The notes beneath the pieces were generated by a model that saw only the letters and a list, made by a program, of their open reading frames with translations, was not told where the DNA came from and made no database searches. Of a stretch of 21,577 bases of DNA, positions 1 to 6,866 are shown one piece after another. The first letter of the stretch is position 1. The number at the start of each line of letters is the position of its first letter. The translations under genes and the position numbers were made by a program. Source of the stretch: an uncultured Campylobacter sp. Lineage in GTDB: Bacteria; Campylobacterota; Campylobacteria; Campylobacterales; Campylobacteraceae. The stretch spans positions 1 through 21,577 of the forward strand of contig NZ_CALIJA010000020.1 in NCBI RefSeq assembly GCF_938017615.1, read 5' to 3'.

Positions 1-43
1 GGCGGGCTAAATTTCTAAATTTAAAAGACAAAGGAAAGATCAC

Positions 44-151
44 TATGGCGGATAGACTGATCGACATCGGGCTCATTTTGTTTTTCGGCGGCTTTTGCAT
101 GCTATATAAACGGCGTATGCGGGATTGGCAAAGACTATATGCAGCGCAATA
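44..151 (+). CDS. Small hypothetical membrane protein, 35 aa
   Basis: This short reading frame starts at an ATG preceded by AAAGGAAAG about 6 bases upstream, a good ribosome binding site. The product begins MADRLIDIGLILFFGG, has one hydrophobic segment (about residues 6-20), then a basic stretch (YKRRMRDWQR), and ends in AAQ. That is the look of a single-pass small membrane protein with the C-terminus in the cytoplasm. Its last 13 bases overlap the start of the next reading frame (139-381), so the two could be coupled. They could also be one gene split by a frameshift: the frame after 139 looks protein-like while the same frame before 139 does not. I do not recognise a family. Confidence 0.45.
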
Positions 152-381
152 AAATAGACTTGGTGCGCTGGATGTTTAGTCCGAGGCACATCTTGCGATC
201 CAATACGCCGTTTAATTCGAACGAGCCGCTAGAATTAAAATTTAAAGAGCCCAAAAGCAAGCATTTGATCTACAATTTTTTCGAGTTCGTCATACATTAT
301 GCGATAATCGCGCCGTTTTTAGCGATCTATGCGGGGATTTTTCTATTTTGCGCGGGGTGCGTCATCAAAATTTTATCCTAA
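139..381 (+). CDS. Hypothetical membrane protein, 80 aa
   Basis: The product has a basic N-terminal half (QRNKIDLVRWMFSPRH) and one long hydrophobic segment near the C-terminus (about residues 50-75, FVIHYAIIAPFLAIYAGIFL onward), ending KILS. The ATG at 139 lacks a clear ribosome binding site and lies inside the end of the preceding 35-aa frame, so translation would depend on coupling or on a frameshift joining the two. The joined product would be about 115 residues with two membrane segments. No family is recognised. With the 35-aa frame, it is the only plausible plus-strand coding sequence in the window. Confidence 0.4.
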   Translation: MQRNKIDLVRWMFSPRHILRSNTPFNSNEPLELKFKEPKSKHLIYNFFEFVIHYAIIAPFLAIYAGIFLFCAGCVIKILS

Positions 382-675
382 ATTTAAAATTTGCGACGCG
401 GATGCAGAGCGGGCATTGCATAGACGCCGTTTTCGTTGCAGAATTTCAAATTTTACGCTGCATCTCTTACCAAGCATACACCGCTTCCGCGTCTTAAAAG
501 TAAAATTTCAAAATCTTATCGCCGAATCCACGGCTTGTGGAATTTATGCCGTGATTTCCGTTTCTATCAGGGCGGGAAGGGGACCCCAATTGCGATGTCA
601 CATTTCTTGCGGGTGCCGCCGCCGCAGCACCGCATTGCTCTGCTCGCCTGCAAAACCCCCTACAACGCTATATGG

Positions 676-721
676 GCGAGCTGCGCTCGCGTTAAATTCT
701 TTCTATTGCGGCTACGCCGCA
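676..721. repeat. Two consecutive hairpins, each followed by AAATTCTTT
   Basis: The first stem-loop is GCGAGC-TGC-GCTCGC (676-690) and the second is TGCGGC-TAC-GCCGCA (707-721). Each has a 6-bp perfect stem and a 3-base loop, and each is followed within a few bases by AAATTCTTT. The repeated layout suggests a REP-like or mobile palindromic unit. The T content downstream is too low for a strong terminator call. Confidence 0.55.
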
Positions 722-752
722 TGAAATTCTTTAGAGGTAAATTTATCGTATT

Positions 753-770
753 TGGAATTTTAAAATTCCA
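753..770. repeat. 18-base perfect palindrome
   Basis: TGGAATTTTAAAATTCCA reads the same on both strands. Its core, AATTTTAAAATT, also occurs in the 16-base palindrome at 9919-9934. It could be an operator or a cruciform-prone site, but nothing nearby identifies a target gene. Confidence 0.5.
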
Positions 771-799
771 TCTGTGGCTGCCAAACCAATTTATCCGCC

Positions 800-1095
800 G
801 ATAAATCATCAAACCGACAAGCCGTCCGCCGATCGTCAAGCTTCCGCTCGACCGCAAACTAAACTAGCCGCCAGCCAAACCGATCGGCAACCGACTAGTC
901 CTCAAACAACCGACCAGCCGCCGAATTTATCGATAGCGGAGCCGTATAAAACCGACCGACCGCCAAAAGCAGTAGCCGCAGACTAGAAGAGCGCGCGCCC
1001 GAGTTACAAAACGACTGACCGCCGAAACAATATACCGCCAACCGATCGGCAACCGAACCGATAAACCGCCCAGCCGTAAGCCAAACCCGCAGCCG
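800..1095. repeat. Degenerate ACCGAC / CCGCC repeat tract
   Basis: Words such as ACCGACAAGCCG, ACCGACCAGCCG, ACCGACCGACCGCC and ACCGATAAACCGCC recur at irregular spacing. A 17-base word, AACCGATCGGCAACCGA, is present exactly at 878-894 and 1040-1056. Part of the tract is open on the plus strand and would read as Thr-Asp-Arg/Gln-Pro repeats, but it has only a GTG start (774) without a ribosome binding site. I treat it as a decayed satellite-like repeat rather than a gene. Confidence 0.5.
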
Positions 1096-1126
1096 CTCGA
1101 TCGCGAGTTAACCCAGAAAGCGGCGC

Positions 1127-2194
1127 TTATTCTACGTAAATTTTATAATCCCCGTAGCCTAGCGCGTCCATCTCCTCAAGCGGGATAAATTTCAAACTCG
1201 CGCCGTTGATGCAGTATCTCATACCGCCCTTCTCTCTCGGTCCGTCCTCAAAGACGTGCCCTAAATGGCTGCCTCCTACGCGGCTGGAGACCTCGACGCG
1301 CTGCATGCCGTGGCTGTCATCTTGCGCATAGGCGATCGCATCGGTCGTTATCGGCTTTGAAAAGCTCGGCCAGCCGCAGCCCGCGTCAAATTTATCGGTG
1401 GATGAAAACAGCGGCTTTTTCGACACGATGTCGATGTAGATGCCCTTTTTATAATTCTTGTCGTATTCGCTCGAAAACGGCCGCTCGGTCGCCTTTTCCT
1501 GCGTGACTTGATACTGAAGCTCGGTTAAATTTTTCTTCAGCTCCTCCTTGCTTTGCACTTTAAATTTCTCATCGTCCTCAAGCGGCTTTTTAGCAAGGCG
1601 CAGATCGATGTGGCAGTATCCGCCGGGGTTTTTACCGAGGTAGTCTTGATGATACTCCTCGGCGCGGACGAAATTCCTTAGCGGCGCCACTTCGACGGCG
1701 ATCTTTTCTTTAAATTTCGCCTGCTGCGCCGCTATGAAAAAGCGCGCCAGCTCGCCGCTCGCCTCATCGGTGTAGTAGATGCCCGTGCGATACTGGCGGC
1801 CGCGGTCGTTACCCTGTTTATCGATCGAGAACGGATCGATGATGCGGAAATAATGCGCCAAAATTTCAGGCTCGCTGATGACGTTAGCGTCGTATTTTAA
1901 GTGTAGCGTCTCGGCATGATCGCTGCTATGTAAGCCCTCGTAGCTTGCCTTATCGCTCTTGCCGTTGGCGTAGCCCACCTGCGTCGCGACTATGCCGTCG
2001 AGCTGTTTGTAATACGCCTCCATGCCCCAGAAGCAGCCGCCTGCTAGATAAATTTCTTTTACGTTTGCGTTCACGCCGCCTCCTTTAACTTTAAAATTTG
2101 CGTCCGCCGAGCTACCGCCGCCTGCGGCATTGAGCGCGACTAAATAACCCGCCGCCAAAGCAAAGAGGCAGATTAAAACTTTAGAAATTTTCAT
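1127..2194 (-). CDS. msrAB: Exported bifunctional methionine sulfoxide reductase MsrA-MsrB
   Basis: This enzyme repairs oxidised methionine in proteins, MsrA acting on the S and MsrB on the R sulfoxide. Residues 1-23 form a signal peptide (MKISKVLICLFALAAG...), so it works in the periplasm. The MsrA domain spans about 46-200 with the signature GCFWGMEA (catalytic Cys54) and GGYCHID (Cys194, likely resolving). The MsrB domain spans about 222-355 with CGWPSF (Cys273, likely resolving) and RYCIN (catalytic Cys328). The zinc-binding CxxC pairs of many MsrB proteins are absent, since the only other cysteine is in the signal peptide. The 355-residue length fits an A-B fusion without a thioredoxin domain. 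The start is supported by AAAGGATC six bases upstream. The gene stands alone between two long non-coding stretches. Confidence 0.95.
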   Translation of the reverse strand: MKISKVLICLFALAAGYLVALNAAGGGSSADANFKVKGGGVNANVKEIYLAGGCFWGMEAYYKQLDGIVATQVGYANGKSDKASYEGLHSSDHAETLHLKYDANVISEPEILAHYFRIIDPFSIDKQGNDRGRQYRTGIYYTDEASGELARFFIAAQQAKFKEKIAVEVAPLRNFVRAEEYHQDYLGKNPGGYCHIDLRLAKKPLEDDEKFKVQSKEELKKNLTELQYQVTQEKATERPFSSEYDKNYKKGIYIDIVSKKPLFSSTDKFDAGCGWPSFSKPITTDAIAYAQDDSHGMQRVEVSSRVGGSHLGHVFEDGPREKGGMRYCINGASLKFIPLEEMDALGYGDYKIYVE

Positions 2195-2224
2195 TTTGAT
2201 CCTTTCGTTTTGAAATTTTGCGCA

Positions 2225-2232
2225 ATTTTACA
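2225..2232 (-). promoter_or_regulatory. Possible -10 element for msrAB
   Basis: On the minus strand TGTAAAAT lies about 30 bases before the msrAB start codon, in an AT-rich stretch. It resembles a sigma-70 -10 box, the main recognised element in Campylobacter promoters. The match is imperfect and no -35 box is seen. Confidence 0.2.
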
Positions 2233-2292
2233 ATCTCTAAATGAAGCGAGAGTGAAAGAGAGAAACTTTATCGCTTACGGCGGATCGCTACC

Positions 2293-2640
2293 CAAATTTT
2301 ATCGCCGCGGGATCGGAGCTTTCGGCTCGCCGTCGCCGCAGAATTAGAATTTTATCGCTGCGGCGCAAGATCAAAATTTTATCTTATCCTCGCGGCGCGC
2401 TGCAGCATCGGAATTTTACCTCCTCGCAAGCGGTTAAAATTCTATGCTATAACGAGGGCTGAAATTTTACCGCCGCCGCCAAGATTAAAATTTTACCGCT
2501 TCAGCGGGGGGGCTGGATTTCGCTAGCGCGGTAAGCGGTTGGATTTGATCGCCGCGGCAAGAATTAAAATTTCGCTACCGTTGCGGGGTTGGAATTTCAT
2601 CGCCCCTGCGCTACGATGAAATTTGTCCCTTTTACGAGCG
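2293..2640. repeat. Array of degenerate units headed by AAATTTTATCGCYGCGG
   Basis: At least ten units begin with an AT block (RAAATTTTA or a variant) followed by a GC block such as TCGCCGCGG, CCGCCGCCG or CGCTACCG. They start near 2293, 2346, 2372, 2411, 2435, 2461, 2485, 2515, 2543, 2567 and 2590. Spacing is mostly 23-40 bases. The units are too divergent and unevenly spaced for CRISPR. Confidence 0.5.
2593..2623. repeat. Perfect 10-bp inverted repeat (hairpin)
   Basis: AATTTCATCG at 2593-2602 is matched exactly by CGATGAAATT at 2614-2623 around an 11-base loop. It is the longest perfect stem I found in this gap. It lies about 400 bases before the msrAB start and about 990 bases after the purH stop, so no obvious regulatory role follows from position. 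Confidence 0.5.
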
Positions 2641-3370
2641 AGACCCTTGCGCCGTCCATTCGCCTGCGCTACGGCTCGCGTGAAATTTATCCATTCATCG
2701 CGGCTTACGTGGGGATTTTAGAGATTTTGATACGCCCTATTGCGGCGCGAAATTTTATCGTCGCGCCTCGCGGCTAGATTTTGCTACCGTCGTGGGGATC
2801 AAAATTTACCGCCGCGCCACCGCAATCTGAGCCTGATTTAGCGCCTTTGCGAGTTTTACGACGCGGCCGAATTCTACCGCAGGCGTCGTTTTGCGAGGGC
2901 ACGGACTGCTCGCGGGACGGAAGCTTTGCGCTGCGCCCGCTACTCTACTACGCGATTAAATTTTATCTATGCGCCGCTTAGGTTGCGGCACGGCGTCCAT
3001 CCGCTTGCCGCGCGATTAAAATTTATCTACGAGCGCGCCGATTGCGACGAGGCACCGCCTTAAAAATTTATACTCCGCTCCGTATCTGCTGCGAAACGGC
3101 GCCGAAATTTCAACGCAAAATGGGCGCCATGAAATTTTCGCGCCGCGAGATAAAATTTGTGCGTCGTTGTACGGCGACGAGGCGTAAACCCATCTGCTGC
3201 GTGCGCGATTAAATTTAAAATTTTCGCGCCACGGCCGCTAGATAAAATTTCGCGACCATTCAGGGGCGGCGGATGATTTAAATTTAGATTGTGCCGCGCC
3301 TATACGTAGCGCCATATCGCATAGCCAAAAACCCGCGCCGCGCAGTAGTATAACGAAGCGCGAACAGTCA

Positions 3371-3596
3371 GATCCGCACTGCCTCCGCCACGTAGCGGAG
3401 CGCAGCCAAATTTACATCGCGCGCAGCTGTGTAGCGGAGATAGCCCGATCCGCACCGCGTTGGCGTGTAACAAAGCACCGCGCATTAGATCCGCGCAGTG
3501 TCCGCTACGAAACGAGCAACGAGATCCGCTCCGGCGCGGTTTTTAAGATTTGCAACGGCATAAAAAGTTATGAAGCCAGCGCAATAAATCCGCTCC
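3371..3596. repeat. Dispersed GATCCGC and TAGCGGAG repeats
   Basis: GATCCGCNC-like words start at 3371, 3447, 3488 and 3523, with a variant AATCCGCTCC at 3587. They are interspersed with TAGCGGAG (near 3393 and 3432) and its inverse TCCGCTAC (near 3501). One pair forms a 6-bp hairpin, CTCCGC-CACGTA-GCGGAG, at 3383-3400. The stretch lies just downstream of purH. A sigma-independent terminator with a T-run was not seen. Confidence 0.4.
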
Positions 3597-3614
3597 ACCG
3601 CAGGCGAGCAAAAT

Positions 3615-5153
3615 TTAGTGCAAAAAGTGGCGCACTCCCGTAAAATACATCGCCATGCCAAACTCATCGGCGCTTGCGACCACCTCATCGTCGCGGATGC
3701 TGCCGCCCGGTTGCACCACCGCTACGACGCCCGCAGCATGGGCAATCTCGATGCTGTCTTTAAACGGGAAAAACGCCTCGCTAGCAAGCGCGCAGCCGCA
3801 CAGATCGACGCCCACGTCGCGAGCCTTCGCTACTGCCGCGCGTGCGGCGTCCACGCGGCTCGTCATACCCATACCGATCGCGACCATAGCGCGATTTTTG
3901 ACGTAAACCACGCAGTTACTCTTCGTAAGTGCGGCGATCTGCCACGCGATTTTTAGATCATCAAGCTCGCTCTGGCTCGCCGCGCGCCCCGTGACGCAGC
4001 GGGCGTTTGCGACCTCGTCCGCGCCCACGTAGTCGCGCTGCTGATATACGAAGCCGCCGTCAATGAATTTAAAATCATACTTGTCGTTTTCGCGCATTAA
4101 AAACTCCCCGCCCTGCTCGAAAATTTTAATACGCTTTTTCTTTTCAAATACCGCAAGCGCCGCGGGCGTAACGCGAGCGGCAAGGATAACTTCGACAAAA
4201 ATTTCATTGATTTTATGCGCCAGCTCCTCGTCCAAAACGCCGTTTATCACCACGACGCCGCCGTATGCCGAAACGGGGTCGCATTTTAGCGCCTCTACGT
4301 AGCTTTCAAGCAGGCTCCCCTTTACGGCAAAGCCGCATGGATTGGCGTGCTTGCAGATCGCCACCGCGGGCGCCTCCCCGAAGCTGCTAGCGAGCATCAG
4401 CGCGCCGTGCATATCGGTCATATTATTAAAGCTCGCCTCGCCCTTTAGGCTCTTAAAGTGCTTGCTAAAAAACTCCTCGAACTCGTAAAGCGCGCCCTTT
4501 TGATGCGGATTTTCGCCGTAGCGGGTATCGAAGACCTTACTGCCCGTGATAAATTTTTTCGCGCCGAAGCCGCCGTTAAAGCGCTCGTTCATATAGTTTG
4601 CGATCATCGCGTCGTAGGCTGCGGTATGCTCGTAAGCTTTTATCATTAAATTTTGCCTAAATTTCAGCTTCTCGCTCTCGTCCGCGCCGCTTAAATTTTG
4701 CAAAACCGCGCCGTAATCAAGCGGACTCGTGACGACATATACGCTCGCGAAATTCTTAGCCGCACTTCGAACCATCGCAGGCCCGCCGATATCGATATTT
4801 TCGATAATCTCGGAAAAATCGTCGGTGCGAGCTACGGTCGCTTTAAAAGGATATAAATTTACGCACACGAGATCGATGCCGCCGATGCCGTGCTGCACGG
4901 CTTGGCTTACGTGATTTGCATCGTTTCGCTTATACAAAATTCCGCCGTGGATCTTTGGATGCAGGGTCTTAACCCGCCCCTCAAACATCTCGGGCGAGCC
5001 CGAGTATTGACTAACCTCGAGCACCGCGACGCCGTTTTCGCGCAGAAGCTTAAACGTGCCGCCCGTGCTTAAAATCTCAAATCCGAGCTGCTCAAGCCCT
5101 TTGGCAAACTCTACGACGCCCTCTTTATCGCTTACGCTGATTAACGCTCTCAT
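3615..5153 (-). CDS. purH: Bifunctional AICAR formyltransferase / IMP cyclohydrolase
   Basis: PurH performs the last two steps of IMP synthesis in the cytoplasm: formylation of AICAR with 10-formyl-tetrahydrofolate, then ring closure. The 512-residue length is typical. The N-terminal cyclohydrolase domain shows ISVSDKEG, LSTGGT (29-33) and KTLHPKIHGG (62-71). The C-terminal transformylase domain shows ENPHQKGALY (214-223), CKHANPCG (267-274, catalytic Lys268-His269), DPVSAYGG (292-299), QPGGSIRDDE (481-490) and the end FTGVRHFLH. The start is fixed by AAAGGAGAAAAG directly upstream. It begins 16 bases after the stop of the lipoprotein gene at 5170-5760, so it is probably cotranscribed with it. 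In C. jejuni purH is, from memory, next to a DnaJ-like gene and purL; here that neighbourhood is interrupted. Confidence 0.97.
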   Translation of the reverse strand: MRALISVSDKEGVVEFAKGLEQLGFEILSTGGTFKLLRENGVAVLEVSQYSGSPEMFEGRVKTLHPKIHGGILYKRNDANHVSQAVQHGIGGIDLVCVNLYPFKATVARTDDFSEIIENIDIGGPAMVRSAAKNFASVYVVTSPLDYGAVLQNLSGADESEKLKFRQNLMIKAYEHTAAYDAMIANYMNERFNGGFGAKKFITGSKVFDTRYGENPHQKGALYEFEEFFSKHFKSLKGEASFNNMTDMHGALMLASSFGEAPAVAICKHANPCGFAVKGSLLESYVEALKCDPVSAYGGVVVINGVLDEELAHKINEIFVEVILAARVTPAALAVFEKKKRIKIFEQGGEFLMRENDKYDFKFIDGGFVYQQRDYVGADEVANARCVTGRAASQSELDDLKIAWQIAALTKSNCVVYVKNRAMVAIGMGMTSRVDAARAAVAKARDVGVDLCGCALASEAFFPFKDSIEIAHAAGVVAVVQPGGSIRDDEVVASADEFGMAMYFTGVRHFLH

Positions 5154-5169
5154 CTTTTCTCCTTTTGAT

Positions 5170-5760
5170 TTATTCGCATAGTTTTTTAAAAATCAGCTCG
5201 CGCATATCGTTTGCGTTAAGCTGAAAATACAAAATCGCCTCGCGGCGAGCCTTTTGATACTCGCACCTTGCTTTTTCATCTGCTGCGCCGAGCTTTGCGC
5301 CGTTAAATTTCGACATACGCGCCGAACTCAGCTCTTTTAGCCTCTCGCTGCCCACAGAGATACCGCCGCTATAATTAAACCACTCTTTGCTTTGAAAAAT
5401 ATTAAATAAAATTTGAAAATCTACGAAATTTCCCTTATTATACTCGGCGCAGACCCCGTTTTTGTGGCTTGCGGTATAGATCGCGCCGTATCTGCGCTCG
5501 AAAAAATATAGTTTTATGAGCTTTGGGTTTTCGTCTAAATTTGCGCCGCTACCGCCTAAAATCGCAAGCTTCGCATCGCCTCGCGTTTCGTAAGGGCCTA
5601 AGATCGCGCCGTTTTCGTAGAGATTTTCGCCGTAAAAAGCGTATTTCGTATCTCCAAGCTCGCTTGAAAGAACGTAGGTTTTATCGGTTTCGGGCGAGTT
5701 TTTGCCCGCGCAGCCGAGCAGCGACAGAGCCAAAAACAGAGACGAGATAAAAAATTTCAT
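5170..5760 (-). CDS. Putative lipoprotein, paralog A of a five-member family
   Basis: Function unknown. The open frame extends upstream to 5856, but I start at the ATG ending at 5760: it has AAAGGA eight bases upstream and opens a clean lipoprotein signal, MKFFISSLFLALSLLGC, with the lipidated cysteine at residue 17. Family features are a LYENG...LGPY block (47-57), the central block HKNGVCAEYNKGNFV (99-113, Cys104) and a C-terminal cysteine (Cys195 of 196). It has one extra cysteine (Cys166). It resembles the proteins at 6092-6697 and 8564-9175 more than the other two. It is separated from the upstream paralog by a 331-base repeat-rich gap and lies 16 bases before purH. It probably sits on the periplasmic side of the inner or outer membrane. 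Confidence 0.8.
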   Translation of the reverse strand: MKFFISSLFLALSLLGCAGKNSPETDKTYVLSSELGDTKYAFYGENLYENGAILGPYETRGDAKLAILGGSGANLDENPKLIKLYFFERRYGAIYTASHKNGVCAEYNKGNFVDFQILFNIFQSKEWFNYSGGISVGSERLKELSSARMSKFNGAKLGAADEKARCEYQKARREAILYFQLNANDMRELIFKKLCE

Positions 5761-6091
5761 CGCGAAAAATCCTTTAAATTTTAAAATTTTGTCTAATTTA
5801 TGAAGCGGAATCGGCAAAGCGAAATTTTCTAAATTTACCGCATTTACCGCGCGCAAATTTTAAATTTACTTTTCAAATGCCGCCGCTTTGCTCGCGCGGA
5901 CGTAAATTTTAAAATTCTGCGCCGCTTGCAAAGGCTAAATTTAAAAGCCGCGCACAAAACGTAAATTTAAACTGCAGTGTAAGCTTAGCCGAAAAGATCG
6001 GCGCGAACCGGTTAAATTTAAAATTTCACGGCGCAGCTTTTATCGCTGAGCTAGGTTGGCGCCTCCTCTTGCCGCTTTTAAAATTTTAAAT
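5761..6091. other. 331-base gap dense in AAATTT words
   Basis: No gene is seen between the two lipoprotein genes. By eye I count about 13 copies of AAATTT in this stretch, several inside longer AT palindromes such as TTAAATTTTAA. The remaining bases are GC-rich (GCCGCGC-type) segments. I see no clear promoter or terminator and no leftover of a sixth lipoprotein gene. Confidence 0.5.
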
Positions 6092-6697
6092 TTACTTGCA
6101 CATCCTGTTTTCCAGCTCGTCCATAAGCGCGGCTATGTCGTCGCCTACGAGCTCCATTAGCGCCGTTTGTCGCTGCTTCTCGCTCATATTTTTTGCAAGC
6201 GCAGGGCTTAGATATTCATATTTTTCATCACTGCTTAGCGCGCGCGAGTTCGAAATATAGACCTTGGCGCTATAGGAGCTGACGAACGCCGTGCCGTCGT
6301 AAATGCTTTTATAAATCGTAATATCCACCAAATATCCCGATCTGTAAGCCTCGCAAATGCCGCTCTCGTGGTGAAGCTTCACCGCCTTCACGCCGCTTCT
6401 CGGATCGAAAAGATACTTGTTGTAGCTCTTTAAATTTTTGCTTTTAACCGCGCTATCGTCGGTGTAGGCGTATGAGCCGCCCTGCCCGTCGGTCGCGACG
6501 CCGAACTCCGCCTCGCCTATCTTTTCATATTTGCCCAGCAGCTTGCCGTTTTCATACACCCGATCCGCGCGCACCTCATAGACCCTCGTTTGGTTGCCGT
6601 CGAAAATTTTCAAAGCGTCGCCGTTTTTGGCCTTTGAAGGCGTAGCGAAGCAACCCGCAAGCAAAAACCCAGAAAAGATTAAAATCAAATTTTTCAT
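6092..6697 (-). CDS. Putative lipoprotein, paralog B of a five-member family
   Basis: Function unknown. The 201-residue product starts with the lipoprotein signal MKNLILIFSGFLLAGC (lipidated Cys16) behind AAAGGGAAAA. Family features are the block FDGNQTRVYEV (32-42), VYENGKLLGKYE (47-58), a Gly/Tyr region (GGSYAYTDD), a KYLFDPRSG segment, the central block HHESGICEAYRSGYLV (109-124, Cys115) and a cysteine next to the C-terminus (Cys200). It is the clearest carrier of the family consensus. It is separated from the protease gene upstream by 169 bases that contain a 19-bp tandem repeat. A role in the cell envelope follows from the lipobox only. Confidence 0.82.
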   Translation of the reverse strand: MKNLILIFSGFLLAGCFATPSKAKNGDALKIFDGNQTRVYEVRADRVYENGKLLGKYEKIGEAEFGVATDGQGGSYAYTDDSAVKSKNLKSYNKYLFDPRSGVKAVKLHHESGICEAYRSGYLVDITIYKSIYDGTAFVSSYSAKVYISNSRALSSDEKYEYLSPALAKNMSEKQRQTALMELVGDDIAALMDELENRMCK

Positions 6698-6775
6698 TTT
6701 TCCCTTTTAAAATTTTAAGGCGCGCCGTTTGATAAACAAGCACGCCGCGTTTGCACAAAACCGCTCGCGCCGCCT

Positions 6776-6832
6776 GTTTAAATTTTACGCACTCGTTTAA
6801 ATTTTGCGCGCCGATTTAAATTTTACAAGCCG
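6776..6832. repeat. Three tandem 19-bp units
   Basis: Three adjacent units, GTTTAAATTTTACGCACTC, GTTTAAATTTTGCGCGCCG and ATTTAAATTTTACAAGCCG, share the core TTTAAATTTT followed by a GC-rich half. A partial fourth (CAAATTTAAAG) follows. They lie 79-135 bases before the start of the lipoprotein gene at 6092-6697 and about 35 bases after the stop of the protease gene. The regular spacing would suit a DNA-binding protein, or this may be a small tandem duplication of the common AT word. Confidence 0.6.
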
Positions 6833-6866
6833 CAAATTTAAAGTGGCACGAGACCCAAAAACCGCA

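Larger units (their letters stand above)
382..1126 (+). other. Non-coding, repeat-rich stretch
   Basis: No convincing gene was found in these 745 bases. The open frames here lack ribosome binding sites and read as low-complexity or random protein. The stretch holds two consecutive short hairpins (676-721), an 18-base perfect palindrome (753-770) and a degenerate ACCGAC/CCGCC-rich tract (about 800-1095). AAATTT-type words are scattered in the left half and rare in the ACCGAC tract. Confidence 0.6.
2195..3614. other. 1.4-kb non-coding, repeat-rich stretch between msrAB and purH
   Basis: No gene is supported here. The open frames of about 60-70 codons lack ribosome binding sites and read through repeats. 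The left part (about 2290-2640) is a loose array of AAATTT-headed units, the middle (2640-3300) keeps scattered AAATTT words between GC-rich segments, and the right part (3365-3600) carries copies of GATCCGC and of TAGCGGAG. It is unusually long for a gene gap in a compact Campylobacter genome. Confidence 0.6.

Noticed and set aside
329..986. Plus-strand open frames of 70-131 codons between the small ORFs and msrAB
   Set aside because: They overlap one another, lack ribosome binding sites and read as random or Pro/Thr/Asp low-complexity protein through hairpins and repeats.
1118..1128. AAGCGGCGCTT as a terminator of msrAB
   Set aside because: The stem is only 4-5 bp, overlaps the stop codon and lacks a T-run on the transcript side.
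2506..2512. G7 tract as a phase-variation switch
   Set aside because: Campylobacter often switches genes by poly-G tracts, but this run is short and not within or just before any supported gene.
2293..2640. CRISPR array
   Set aside because: Units differ from each other and spacing is uneven; there are no conserved full-length repeats, no unique spacers of equal size and no cas genes in the window.
2589..3688. Open frames of about 60-67 codons in the msrAB-purH gap and over the purH end
   Set aside because: They lie in repeat-rich DNA, have no ribosome binding site and no recognisable protein features; one runs antisense-like across the end of purH.
3618..3956. 112-codon plus-strand frame opposite purH
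   Set aside because: It is fully antisense to a well-conserved purH segment, has no ribosome site and no protein-family features.
5761..5856. N-terminally extended start for lipoprotein A
   Set aside because: The extension of 32 residues would hide the lipoprotein signal; the internal ATG has a ribosome site and a perfect lipobox.
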